A stretch of DNA of 64,000 bases from Polynucleobacter sp. es-EL-1 (GTDB lineage: Bacteria > Pseudomonadota > Gammaproteobacteria > Burkholderiales > Burkholderiaceae): assembly GCF_018687975.1 (NCBI RefSeq), contig NZ_CP061310.1, positions 372,001 through 436,000 on the forward strand, in the 5' to 3' direction. The notes beneath the pieces were generated by a model. That model did not search any database. It saw only the letters and a list, made by a program, of their open reading frames with translations, and had not been told where the DNA came from. The position numbers and the translations under genes are program-made. Positions 7,027 to 15,326 of the stretch are shown in pieces (the first letter of the stretch is position 1; the number at the start of each line of letters is the position of its first letter).

Positions 7027-9933
7027 ATGGGTGGTATTTCTCAGTGGGAGCAGCTCAATGTTGAGTTAACAGCTGCTTTAGGGAGTTCGGTACATTTTGA
7101 TACCGCTCATCAGGCAGTGTATGCCTCTGAGGCGTCCAATTATCGCCAGATTCCGATCGGGGTAGTAACACCAAGAAATACTGAAGAATTTATTAAAGGT
7201 ATTGAGATCTGCCATCGCAACCATGCGCCTGTATTGATGCGTGGTGCTGGTACCTCAATGAATGGGCAGACGGTCAATAATGCGGTCGTATTTGATATCT
7301 CCAAGTATTGCAACCATATTCTGTCTTTAGATCCTACTGCTGGTTCTGCAGTGGTGGAACCAGGGGTGATTTGTGATTCCTTGAGAGATGCGGCTGAAGT
7401 GTATGGCTTAACTTTTGCCCCCGATCCATCGACCCATAGTCGCTGCACGCTAGGTGGCATGGTTGCCAATAACTCTTGCGGTGCTCATTCAGTAATGGCG
7501 GGCAAGACGCTTGAAAATACCGAAGCACTTGAAATCTTGACCTATGACGGAGAGCGTTTTTGGGTTGGCCCAACATCAGATCAAGAGCTGGAAGAAATTA
7601 TTGCGGCTGGTGGTCGAAAGGCTCAGATCTATAGTGATCTTCTCAATTTACGAAATCGCTATGCCGATTTAATTCGGGCGCGTTTCCCAAATATCAAGCG
7701 TCGGGTATCTGGCTATAACCTTGATCAACTCCTTCCTGAAAATGGTTTTAACGTAGCACGAGCTCTCGTTGGCACTGAAGGTACTTGCGCATTAACGCTT
7801 GCTGCAAAAGTGAGGTTAGTAAAGAGCCCAGCCAAACGCGTTGTGCTTGTATTGGGCTTTGACGATATTTATCTGGCTGGCGATGCTGTACCCGAATACC
7901 AAAGCTTTAATCCGATTGCGATTGAAGGCTTGGATTACAAAATTATTCGTGGCTTGCAGCAGCGCAATTTAGCGAAGGCTGAGATTGATTTGTTACCGGC
8001 TGGTAATGCTTGGGTGGTAGTCGAGTTTGGCGATGACACTCTGGAGGGCGCGATTGCTCAAGCTGAGCGCGCACAGGAGTACTTTAAAAACAGGACAAAA
8101 GGCCCAAGGCCATCTTCTTGGTTGGTGCCAGATCCGCTATTGCAAAAACGCATTTGGTCGATTCGGGAGAATGGTGCTTCTGCTACCCATCTTTCAATCG
8201 ATCCCAACTCGCCAGACCCTGTTGTTGGTTGGGAGGATGCAGCAGTAGATCCAACGCGTTTGGGTGAGTATCTACGGGCTTTTCAAAAGCTGGTAGATTC
8301 ATATGGATATGAAACCTCTTTATATGGCCACTTTGGTGATGGCTGTATTCATGCACGCATTACGTTTAATTTGCGCACGGCAGAAGGTGTTACACAATTT
8401 AGATCCTTTATTCGGGATGCAGCCACTCTCGTTGTTGCGTTTGGCGGTTCATTAACCGGTGAGCATGGTGATGGTCAAGCCAGAGCTGAGTTTTTGCCGA
8501 TCATGTTTGGTGAAGAGCTGATGGAGGCTATGCATGAGTTCAAGCGTATTTGGGATCCGCAGAATCGACTCAACCCTGGAAAAGTAGTTCACCCCTACCG
8601 TGTTGATGAAAATCTGCGTATGGGTCCAGAGTACAAAGTAGTCAATATCAAAACCCGTCTGAATTTTTTAAGTCAAGAAGGAAATGGATTCCAAAGAGCG
8701 GTTGAGCGCTGTGTTGGAATGGGTAAATGCCGCAGTGAGAAGGTGGGTACGATGTGCCCAAGTTATCGAGCAACAAAGGAAGAGCGCTTTTCCACCCGAG
8801 GCCGCTCAAGACTATTTTGGGAAATGTTGCAGGGCGAAGTCATTACTGATGGTTGGGAGAGTCGGGAGCTCAAAGAGGCGCTGGATACCTGCTTGTCTTG
8901 TAAAGGATGTAAGTCTGATTGCCCAGCCCACGTTGACATGGCTTCTTATAAGGCCGAATTCCTTTCTCACTATCATGAAAAAAATACGAGACCACGTCAA
9001 GCCTTAACGATGGGGCGTATTGGTGACTGGGCACCATGGGCTAGCCAGTTTTCCTGGTTGATTAACGGTGTGATGCAAACGCCAATTCTCTCCAGTGTTG
9101 CTAAATGGATTGGTGGCGTAGCGCAAGAGCGCAGTCTACCGAAGTTCGCATCTCAATCTTTCAGAAAGCAATTTAATAAGGCGGGTAGTAATTCGGTAGG
9201 CCAGAAAAAAGTCATTCTCTGGGTTGATACTTTCTGTGAGCACTTTCATCCAGAAGTTGCTAATGCAGCTGTGGAGGTCTTGGGGCATGCTGGTTTTGAA
9301 GCAACACTACCAAAAACCCCTTTATGTTGTGGTCGACCACTCTATGATTTTGGCTATCTTGATTTAGCCAAGCAAAAGCTAGCTACTATATTGGATGCCA
9401 TTGGTAGTGAGATTCAAGCTGATGAGAATGCGCCAATTGCCGTAGTTGGTCTAGAGCCTGGTTGTATGTCGGTCTTTAAAGATGAGTTGCTGAAGTTCTT
9501 CCCGGATGACCCGAGGGCCAAGCGCTTGGCATCAAATACCTATTTGCTGGGGGATTTCTTGCATGAACAGGGCTATGTTCCTCCGCCATTAGATTGCGAT
9601 ATTTTGGTTCATTCCCATTGCCACCAGAAGTCCCTATTTGGTACTAAGGGCGATGTCGCGCTTTTAAGTGCTTTAGGTGCTAAAGCCAATTTTATTGATA
9701 GCGGTTGTTGCGGTATGGCAGGCTCTTTTGGCTTTAATCCAGAGCATGTGGAGCTATCCAAAGCCGTTGGTGAATTAGTGCTTTTACCCGCAATTCGTTC
9801 TGCCAATCAAGACACCATCATTCTGACTAATGGATTTAGTTGTCGCGAACAAATTGAACAAGAAACAGGCCGAAAAGTGAAGCATTTGGCTGAGCTTTTA
9901 CAGATGGCGCATCAATCTCAATCCAAGGTCTAA
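7027..9933 (+). CDS. Fused FAD/Fe-S 2-hydroxyacid dehydrogenase (D-lactate/glycolate/D-2-hydroxyglutarate type)
   Basis: A 968-residue fusion of a GlcD-like flavoprotein and a GlcF/HdrD-like iron-sulfur module. The FAD-binding PCMH domain holds 'RGAGTSMNGQTV' from residue 72 and the FAD-oxidase C domain follows to about 540, including 'LYGHFGDGCIHARI' and 'TGEHGDG'. Two 4Fe-4S sites start at Cys562 and at Cys622/625/628/632 ('CLSCKGCKSDCP'). Two CCG domains follow ('CCGRP', and 'CCGMAGSFG' from 894). Homologues oxidise D-2-hydroxyacids and pass electrons to quinone. It is a separate gene with its own upstream region and an AAGGA ribosome site eight bases before the ATG. A longer paralogue lies at 28479-31556. 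The exact substrate is not readable from sequence. Confidence 0.88.
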   Translation: MGGISQWEQLNVELTAALGSSVHFDTAHQAVYASEASNYRQIPIGVVTPRNTEEFIKGIEICHRNHAPVLMRGAGTSMNGQTVNNAVVFDISKYCNHILSLDPTAGSAVVEPGVICDSLRDAAEVYGLTFAPDPSTHSRCTLGGMVANNSCGAHSVMAGKTLENTEALEILTYDGERFWVGPTSDQELEEIIAAGGRKAQIYSDLLNLRNRYADLIRARFPNIKRRVSGYNLDQLLPENGFNVARALVGTEGTCALTLAAKVRLVKSPAKRVVLVLGFDDIYLAGDAVPEYQSFNPIAIEGLDYKIIRGLQQRNLAKAEIDLLPAGNAWVVVEFGDDTLEGAIAQAERAQEYFKNRTKGPRPSSWLVPDPLLQKRIWSIRENGASATHLSIDPNSPDPVVGWEDAAVDPTRLGEYLRAFQKLVDSYGYETSLYGHFGDGCIHARITFNLRTAEGVTQFRSFIRDAATLVVAFGGSLTGEHGDGQARAEFLPIMFGEELMEAMHEFKRIWDPQNRLNPGKVVHPYRVDENLRMGPEYKVVNIKTRLNFLSQEGNGFQRAVERCVGMGKCRSEKVGTMCPSYRATKEERFSTRGRSRLFWEMLQGEVITDGWESRELKEALDTCLSCKGCKSDCPAHVDMASYKAEFLSHYHEKNTRPRQALTMGRIGDWAPWASQFSWLINGVMQTPILSSVAKWIGGVAQERSLPKFASQSFRKQFNKAGSNSVGQKKVILWVDTFCEHFHPEVANAAVEVLGHAGFEATLPKTPLCCGRPLYDFGYLDLAKQKLATILDAIGSEIQADENAPIAVVGLEPGCMSVFKDELLKFFPDDPRAKRLASNTYLLGDFLHEQGYVPPPLDCDILVHSHCHQKSLFGTKGDVALLSALGAKANFIDSGCCGMAGSFGFNPEHVELSKAVGELVLLPAIRSANQDTIILTNGFSCREQIEQETGRKVKHLAELLQMAHQSQSKV

Positions 9934-9934
9934 T

Positions 9935-9968
9935 GTAATATCTCCCGATAGTAATCGGGAGATATTAC
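9935..9968. terminator. Bidirectional hairpin between convergent genes
   Basis: A perfect 15-bp inverted repeat (9935-9949 and 9954-9968) with a four-base AGTA loop lies two bases after the stop of the FAD dehydrogenase and 40 bases beyond the end of ahpF. It is perfectly symmetric and so can serve transcripts from both sides. It is not followed by a clear T-run on either side, so it may act as an RNA-stabilising or rho-assisted end rather than a classical intrinsic terminator. Confidence 0.75.
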
Positions 9969-10008
9969 GCAATCAAGTGCTGGTGCTGAGTTATCTATCC
10001 ATCGACTA

Positions 10009-11553
10009 CTAAGCGCGAATAAGGTAATCAAACGATGAGAGGGAAGCCTTCGCACCTTCGCCCATGGCAATGATGATTTGCTTATAAGGGACAGTAGTAC
10101 AGTCGCCCGCTGCAAATACCCCTGGCATTGAGGTTTCGCCTTTGGCATCAATCACAATCTCACCACGAGGAGATAAATCAATGGTGCCTTTAAGCCAATC
10201 CGTATTGGGCAATAGACCAATTTGTACAAAGATACCCTCAAGCGCGATGTCATGCATTTCTTGGCTTGCACGATCTTCATATCGTAGGGTAGTTACCTTG
10301 CCATTGGCTCCCAATACCTCTTTACTTAATGCATTGGTAATCACGGTGACGTTTGGCAGGCTATGGAGTTTTTTCTGTAGCACTGCATCAGCGCGCAATT
10401 TAGTATCAAACTCCACTAATGTCACGTGCTTGACGATGCCCGCTAAATCAATTGCAGCTTCTACCCCTGAATTACCCCCACCAATGACAGCTACATCTTT
10501 ACCTTTGTATAGAGGGCCATCACAGTGTGGACAGTAAGCAACTCCTTTACCGCGATACTCTTGCTCTCCAGGAACATTCATTTCACGCCAACGTGCGCCG
10601 GTACTCAAAATAACTGTTTTACTCTTTAAAACTGCACCGTTCTCAAGCGTCACTTGCAACTCATCCCCGACTTTTTCAAGTTGAGTTGCTGTTTGCAAAT
10701 TCATGACATCGACCTCATACTCTTTGACGTGTTGCTCAAGTGCCATAACGAGTTTGGGTCCTTCAGTTTCTTTTACTGAAATGAAATTTTCAATACCAAC
10801 GGTATCCGCTACCTGGCCACCAAAGCGCTGAGCAACAATGCCTGTTTTAATGCCCTTACGAGCGGAATAAATTGCTGCTGATGCACCAGCGGGACCGCCG
10901 CCAATGATGAGGGAGTCAAAAGTTTCCTTAGCATTAAACTTTTCTGCATCACGCGCAGAAGAGCTGGTATCTAACTTGGCCACAATCTCTTCCACCGTCA
11001 TGCGGCCTTGGCCAAATACCTCACCATTCATGATGACTGTTGGAACAGCCATAACTTGATATTGATCTACCAAGTTTTGATAGAGGGCGCCATCAATCAT
11101 TTCATGTTCAATATTGGGATTGAGTGCCGCCATTAAATTCAAGGCCTGCACTACATCTGGGCAGTTGTGACATGATAAAGAGATGAAGGTCTGAAAGCGC
11201 ATAGGCTTTGTAAGACCTCGAATACTTTCCAAGATAGCTTCTTCCGCTTTTGGTGGATAGCCGCTAGCCTGCAAAATAGCCAAGATGAATGAAGTCATTT
11301 CGTGACCCATGGGGAGACCAGAGAAACGAATGCGTGGCGCTTCACCGCGTTTGCCAACGGTAAAGCTGGGAATATTTATGCTATTTCCCGTGGTGCTCAC
11401 AGTCACTTTATCTGATTGCTCCGCCACTTCGTTTAAGAGCTCTAACATCTCTGCCGACTTGGGACTGTCATCAAGAGTCGCGATGAGCTCAATTGGGTTA
11501 ACGATTCTTTCGAAATACGCTTTTAATTGCAATTTAATATTGTTATCTAACAT
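10009..11553 (-). CDS. ahpF: Alkyl hydroperoxide reductase subunit F (AhpC reductase)
   Basis: A 514-residue NADH-dependent flavin disulfide reductase that re-reduces AhpC. The N-terminal double thioredoxin-fold domain carries Cys128-x-x-Cys131 ('SLSCHNCPDVV'), and the C-terminal thioredoxin-reductase part carries Cys341-x-x-Cys344 ('YCPHCDGPLYKG'). FAD binding is 'IIGGGPAGASAAIYSARKG' near 216-234 and NAD binding 'VIGGGNSGVEAA' near 356. Length and cysteine positions match E. coli AhpF. It lies downstream of ahpC on the same strand, with 113 bases and two hairpins between. The enzyme is cytosolic. Confidence 0.96.
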   Translation of the reverse strand: MLDNNIKLQLKAYFERIVNPIELIATLDDSPKSAEMLELLNEVAEQSDKVTVSTTGNSINIPSFTVGKRGEAPRIRFSGLPMGHEMTSFILAILQASGYPPKAEEAILESIRGLTKPMRFQTFISLSCHNCPDVVQALNLMAALNPNIEHEMIDGALYQNLVDQYQVMAVPTVIMNGEVFGQGRMTVEEIVAKLDTSSSARDAEKFNAKETFDSLIIGGGPAGASAAIYSARKGIKTGIVAQRFGGQVADTVGIENFISVKETEGPKLVMALEQHVKEYEVDVMNLQTATQLEKVGDELQVTLENGAVLKSKTVILSTGARWREMNVPGEQEYRGKGVAYCPHCDGPLYKGKDVAVIGGGNSGVEAAIDLAGIVKHVTLVEFDTKLRADAVLQKKLHSLPNVTVITNALSKEVLGANGKVTTLRYEDRASQEMHDIALEGIFVQIGLLPNTDWLKGTIDLSPRGEIVIDAKGETSMPGVFAAGDCTTVPYKQIIIAMGEGAKASLSSFDYLIRA

Positions 11554-11583
11554 GGTCTTTTCCTAATGAATGAATTTCGGTGA

Positions 11584-11623
11584 TCTATTGGAGAAAAGAC
11601 CTTGATGTCTTTTCTCCAATAGA
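11584..11623 (-). terminator. ahpC-ahpF intergenic hairpin 1 (17-bp stem)
   Basis: A perfect 17-bp inverted repeat (11584-11600 and 11607-11623) with a six-base loop lies between ahpC and ahpF. In the minus-strand transcript it is the hairpin nearer to ahpF. Its outer three bases are shared with the neighbouring hairpin, so the two cannot be fully formed together. There is no strong U-run, so it is more likely an attenuator, processing or stability element than a full stop. Confidence 0.7.
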
Positions 11624-11640
11624 CTCTCGCAAGAGAGTCT
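11621..11640 (-). terminator. ahpC-ahpF intergenic hairpin 2 (8-bp stem, tetraloop)
   Basis: An 8-bp perfect inverted repeat (11621-11628 and 11633-11640) with a four-base loop (GCAA on the plus strand, UUGC in the minus-strand RNA). It follows the ahpC stop by 26 bases and directly precedes the larger hairpin in the transcript. Together they could set the AhpC:AhpF ratio by protecting the ahpC 3' end or by partial termination. Confidence 0.6.
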
Positions 11641-11666
11641 GCTTGGTTAAATGCCTGACAGAATCC

Positions 11667-12230
11667 TCAGATCTTTCCGACGAGATCTAGAGATGGAGTC
11701 AAGGTTGCTGCGCCTTCTTTCCACTTTGCTGGGCATACCTCGCCTGGGTGAGCAGCGGTATATTGAGCAGCTTTGAGTTTGCGCAGGGTTTCAGCGATAT
11801 CACGTGCAATTTCATTCGAATGAATTTCCACTGTCTTAATGACACCCTCTGGATTGATGATGAATGTGCCACGCAATGCCAAGCCTTCTTCATCCAGATG
11901 TACGCCAAAGTTGCGAGTCAAAGTGTGTGTTGGATCCCCAACCAATGGGAATTGCGCTTTACCCACTGCTGGTGATGTCTCGTGCCATACCTTGTGTGAA
12001 AAGTGAGTGTCAGTAGTGACGATATACACTTCGGCACCCATCTTTTGAAACTCAGCATAGTTGTCAGCTGCATCTTCAATCTCTGTAGGGCAATTGAAGG
12101 TAAATGCTGCTGGCATGAAAATCAAAACTGACCACTTACCTTTGAGGTTTTCATCAGAAATCGTGATGAACTTGCCATTGTGGAAAGCTTGAGTTTTGAA
12201 TGGTTGTACTGCTGTGTTGATTAACGACAT
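11667..12230 (-). CDS. ahpC: Alkyl hydroperoxide reductase subunit C (peroxiredoxin)
   Basis: A 187-residue typical 2-Cys peroxiredoxin, the same length as E. coli AhpC. The peroxidatic Cys47 lies in 'FTFNCPTEIEDAA' and the resolving Cys166 in 'GEVCPAKW'. It reduces H2O2 and organic peroxides in the cytosol, with AhpF as electron donor. The start has a strong AGGAG site eight bases upstream. In some relatives the position after Pro is Thr as here. It is divergent from an Rrf2-type regulator, with a 181-base A/T-rich gap that must hold both promoters. Confidence 0.97.
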   Translation of the reverse strand: MSLINTAVQPFKTQAFHNGKFITISDENLKGKWSVLIFMPAAFTFNCPTEIEDAADNYAEFQKMGAEVYIVTTDTHFSHKVWHETSPAVGKAQFPLVGDPTHTLTRNFGVHLDEEGLALRGTFIINPEGVIKTVEIHSNEIARDIAETLRKLKAAQYTAAHPGEVCPAKWKEGAATLTPSLDLVGKI

Positions 12231-12411
12231 AGTTTTTTCTCCTGTAATAAAAAATGGTTTGCTGCAAGACAGGAGTCATTCTGCAAGGAATTGATATATT
12301 TGTATAACAAATAATATTGATACTAATAATCGATAAAATAGATCAATATATTAAAGTGTTCAGAACGTTGTCATATATTGCATTTCTGGGTGAATGGGGT
12401 ATGCTGAGGCT
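12231..12411. promoter_or_regulatory. Divergent regulatory region between ahpC and the Rrf2-type gene
   Basis: The 181-base gap is strongly A/T-rich at 12285-12380 and holds several ATA/TAT-rich half-sites but no repeat clear enough to name. The ahpC leader (12231-12290) contains two copies of CTTGCAG on the minus strand about 19 bases apart. OxyR control would be expected for ahpC, and oxyR is encoded at 15927-16853, but I could not identify a convincing OxyR site by eye. Confidence 0.4.
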
Positions 12412-12960
12412 ATGAGAATTTCTAGTAAAAGCAAAATTGCATTCAATGTCCTTTTGGATATTGCAGCGCATACCAAGCAAGGTTATGCGATTTCAATGCC
12501 ACTCATTAGTCAGAGGCAAGGTCTATCACTCTCCTATCTTGAATTGATTTTTGCGGCACTCAAAGCTGCTGGCATGATTCAAAGTCATCGCGGGCCTGGT
12601 GGTGGCTACTCGCTAGTGGTCAATCCTGAGAATGTCTCTCTTAAGGATATCGTTCGCATCATCGATGGTGAGCAAACGCTAGGTAAAGAATTGGGTGCAG
12701 AGCTTTGGTCTGACTTGCAAGTTTTTATGTTTGAGAAGATGTCTGAGATTACGCTTGACAAGATGCTGCAGGAGTCCATAATCAAAATTGAACCTAGCAC
12801 CAAAGGCTTGCCATGTATGAAGCCTCAGGCTAGGCAGAAGGCGAGTACGAAGCTCTCTGAGAAAGTTAGCAAGAAGCCGCAGCCTAAAAAAATCAAACCT
12901 CAGATGGGTCCTAATTCGATTTTCTCATTCGGAAAATACTTGCGTTTAAAGAAAACTTAA
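12412..12960 (+). CDS. Rrf2-family transcriptional regulator lacking Fe-S cysteines
   Basis: A 182-residue Rrf2/IscR-like winged-helix protein. The start chosen is ATG 12412, since 'MRISSKSKIAFNVL' is the family's usual N-terminus; ATG 12394 would add six residues. The HTH spans about 20-62 ('LSLSYLELIFAALKAAGMI', 'RGPGGGYSLV'). The three cysteines that bind 2Fe-2S in IscR are missing: the loop between the 'LKDIVRIIDGE' helix and 'LWSDLQ' holds none, and the only Cys is in 'GLPCMKP'. The C-terminal 40 residues are a Lys-rich tail. It probably senses something other than an Fe-S cluster, or acts as a constitutive repressor. Its divergent position suggests ahpC as a target (inference). Confidence 0.82.
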   Translation: MRISSKSKIAFNVLLDIAAHTKQGYAISMPLISQRQGLSLSYLELIFAALKAAGMIQSHRGPGGGYSLVVNPENVSLKDIVRIIDGEQTLGKELGAELWSDLQVFMFEKMSEITLDKMLQESIIKIEPSTKGLPCMKPQARQKASTKLSEKVSKKPQPKKIKPQMGPNSIFSFGKYLRLKKT

Positions 12961-12993
12961 ATCACGGGTTTTTAAATTTGATAGGCCCAAAAT

Positions 12994-13028
12994 AAAAGCC
13001 CCTGAAGTTGAACTCAGAGGCTTTTTTC
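12994..13028. terminator. Intrinsic terminator between Rrf2-type gene and rubrerythrin
   Basis: A hairpin AGCCCCTGA/TCAGAGGCT (one mismatch, eight-base loop at 13006-13013) is followed by a six-T run on the plus strand and preceded by an A-rich run, so it can end both convergent transcripts. Confidence 0.8.
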
Positions 13029-13087
13029 TTACCAATCAATTTACTCTAAGAGTAGATCGATTGGAGGTAGTTCACTTACTTTGCAAA

Positions 13088-13525
13088 TTACGCGTTTGCT
13101 AAGTGTGCTTCTAAAGTCTTAGTGAACTTATTGGCGTGGCTACGCTCAGCCTTGGCCAATGTTTCAAACCAGTCAGCGATTTCATCAAAGCCTTCATCGC
13201 GTGCTGTTTTAGCCATACCTGGGTACATGTCTGTGTACTCATGAGTTTCACCAGCGATAGCTGCTTGCAATGCTTCAGCAACTGTCTTAGCAGGCATACC
13301 AGTACCTGGCTCGCCAGCGCCGCCTTCAATCAAGTACTCCATGTGACCATGGGCATGACCAGTTTCGCCTTCAGCTGTTGAGCGGAATACTGCTGCAACA
13401 TCATTCGCACCAGCGATATCAGCTTGGTTCGCGAAATACAAATAACGACGGTTTGCTTGTGATTCACCAGCAAATGCTTCTTTCAAAGACTCTTCAGTCT
13501 TTGTACCTTTTACGGATTTAGCCAT
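13088..13525 (-). CDS. rbr: Rubrerythrin, single ferritin-like domain, no rubredoxin domain
   Basis: A 145-residue four-helix di-iron protein. The carboxylate/His ligand pattern is visible: Glu21, Glu54-x-x-His57, Glu93/Glu96, Glu127-x-x-His130. The C-terminal rubredoxin domain with two CxxC pairs found in classical rubrerythrins is absent; there is no cysteine at all. Such short rubrerythrins act as peroxide reductases but need an outside electron donor. It is divergent from an Fe-S protein/DUF3501 pair, with 436 bases between. A donor role for that Fe-S protein is inference from the context. Confidence 0.92.
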   Translation of the reverse strand: MAKSVKGTKTEESLKEAFAGESQANRRYLYFANQADIAGANDVAAVFRSTAEGETGHAHGHMEYLIEGGAGEPGTGMPAKTVAEALQAAIAGETHEYTDMYPGMAKTARDEGFDEIADWFETLAKAERSHANKFTKTLEAHLANA

Positions 13526-13961
13526 GATTGACTCCTAAAAACGGTTAGTTGAAATTGGGTGAAAAGCAAAAATACGTGCTTTTAAATGTTCACCTGAAGA
13601 TGATTATGAACAAATCTAGGAGTTTGAATAATCATATTTTTGTATGGACGTGATAGTTAAAAGCAACTGATATCAACTTTTCAATAAATAAAATATAAGA
13701 GAATATCGGCGTGATAGCGCTCAAATAGCCACTAATTAGCAGGGCTGGAAGTCCAAATTGCTCTAAAACTGACATAAAAGTTAGTGATTACTATCGTTTT
13801 TTAAGGGGTTTTATTGTCAATTTTGAATCGGAGGCCATCGTAATTAGGTATTTTCTATGAAGATTGTTAATTAATACAATTTCACTATCGATCCAGACAG
13901 ACCTAAACTATTACCACGTTAGAAGTGCATGCTGCACCCATTCAATTAGTAGAGGAAATAA
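13526..13961. promoter_or_regulatory. Long divergent intergenic region upstream of rbr and the Fe-S/DUF3501 operon
   Basis: No gene is seen in these 436 bases. The region is A/T-rich and must hold the promoters for both directions. It contains four ATAG-like tetramers at an 11-base period (13703, 13714, 13725, 13736), faintly like an OxyR-site layout, but with the wrong half-site symmetry. The Fe-S gene has a clear ribosome site (AGAGGAAA) just before its ATG at 13962. Confidence 0.4.
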
Positions 13962-15299
13962 ATGACAACTCGCGAAGGTAGTTTAGAGGCCCCAACCAGA
14001 CACCCCTTAGATTGGAAGAACCCTAAGTTCTATGACAAGGCTGATTTAGAGGCTGAGATGGAGCGTGTTTTTGACCTTTGTCACGGATGCCGTCGTTGTG
14101 TCAGTCTTTGTGGATCATTTCCAACTTTGTTTGATTTGGTTGATGCAACAGAAGATTTGGAAATGGAGCAGGTGGACAAGGCTGACTATCAAAAGGTAGT
14201 TGATCAGTGCTACTTGTGTGATGTGTGCTACATGACTAAGTGCCCATATGTTCCGCCACATCCTTGGAACATCGACTTCCCACACTTAATGTTGCGAGCT
14301 AAGGCTGTCAACTTTAAAGATGACAAAGCTACTTTCCGCGATAAATTACTTTCCTCTACGGATAAGCTTGGCCATTTCGCAGGTATTCCAATCGTTACAC
14401 AAACTGTGAACGCGGTTAATAGCACCGGCTTAGCGCGTCTCATGATGGAGGGCGCTTTGGGCGTTGATAAGAAAGCCTGGATTCCAGAGTATGCTCCTAA
14501 GACATTCCCACAATTGGCTAAAAAATCTGAAGACCTGCCAGTGATCGATGGGGCAAAAACACCTGGCAAGGTAGCTATTTATGCGACTTGCTACATTAAC
14601 TACAACGAGCCTGGCATTGGTCAAGATCTCATCAAGATTCTGAAGCACAATGCAATTCCTTATGAATTAGTGGATAAGGAAGCTTGCTGTGGAATGCCTA
14701 AGCTTGAGCTCGGTGACTTGGAGTCTGTTGCTGAAAACAAGGAAAAAAATATTCCAAAATTGGCGAAGTTGGCGCGTGAAGGTTATGCCATCTTGACTCC
14801 AATTCCTTCTTGCACTTTGATGTTTAAGCAGGAATTGCCGCTCATGTTCCCTGATTGTGCTGATACGCAATTGGTGAAAGATGCCATGTGGGATCCGTTT
14901 GAGTACTTTATGGCTCGCAATTCCGATGGTCTCTTGAAGAAAGACTTCAGCAAAGAGTTGGGTCATGTTAGCTATCACATGGCTTGTCACTCACGCGTAC
15001 AAAACGTCGGACAAAAAACTGCTGAAACTCTGAAACTCATTCCGGGTACTGAAGTCAATGTGGTTGAGCGTTGCTCTGGACACTCAGGCACTTGGGGTGT
15101 GAAGAAAGAGTTCCACGATATGGCTATGAAGATTGGTAAGCCTGTTTTCAGAAGAATGGCTGAAGAAGAGCCAAACTACATTAGTTCTGATTGCCAACTC
15201 GCGGGTCACCATATCGAACAGGGTATGGAAGAATTGGGCTTGCCTAAATCAGAAATGGCTCATCCATTAACTTTGCTTGCTAAGGCCTACGGTCTTTAA
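13962..15299 (+). CDS. Heterodisulfide-reductase/GlpC-like protein with two 4Fe-4S clusters
   Basis: A 445-residue cytosolic or membrane-associated electron-transfer protein. Cluster I: Cys40, 43, 46, 50 ('CHGCRRCVSLC'); cluster II: Cys83, 86, 89, 94 ('CYLCDVCYMTKCP'). Two Cys-rich CCG-type domains follow: 'TCYINYNEPGIGQ...ACCGMPKLELG' and 'ACHSRVQNVGQ...RCSGHSGTWG'; the second has CSG instead of CCG. The fold matches GlpC and HdrD, which pass electrons between flavoproteins and quinone or thiols. It is followed 27 bases later by a DUF3501 gene and is divergent from rubrerythrin; this trio recurs in proteobacteria. A role as electron donor for peroxide reduction is inferred, not shown. Confidence 0.85.
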   Translation: MTTREGSLEAPTRHPLDWKNPKFYDKADLEAEMERVFDLCHGCRRCVSLCGSFPTLFDLVDATEDLEMEQVDKADYQKVVDQCYLCDVCYMTKCPYVPPHPWNIDFPHLMLRAKAVNFKDDKATFRDKLLSSTDKLGHFAGIPIVTQTVNAVNSTGLARLMMEGALGVDKKAWIPEYAPKTFPQLAKKSEDLPVIDGAKTPGKVAIYATCYINYNEPGIGQDLIKILKHNAIPYELVDKEACCGMPKLELGDLESVAENKEKNIPKLAKLAREGYAILTPIPSCTLMFKQELPLMFPDCADTQLVKDAMWDPFEYFMARNSDGLLKKDFSKELGHVSYHMACHSRVQNVGQKTAETLKLIPGTEVNVVERCSGHSGTWGVKKEFHDMAMKIGKPVFRRMAEEEPNYISSDCQLAGHHIEQGMEELGLPKSEMAHPLTLLAKAYGL

Positions 15300-15326
15300 T
15301 TCATCTAAATATAAGGAAATTCCAGC

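Noticed and set aside
13703..13739. Four ATAG-like tetramers at an 11-base period upstream of rbr
   Set aside because: OxyR sites need ATAG and CTAT in alternating symmetry; here the tetramers are direct (ATAT, ATAG, ATAG, TTAG), so chance in A/T-rich DNA is more likely. A footprint would decide.
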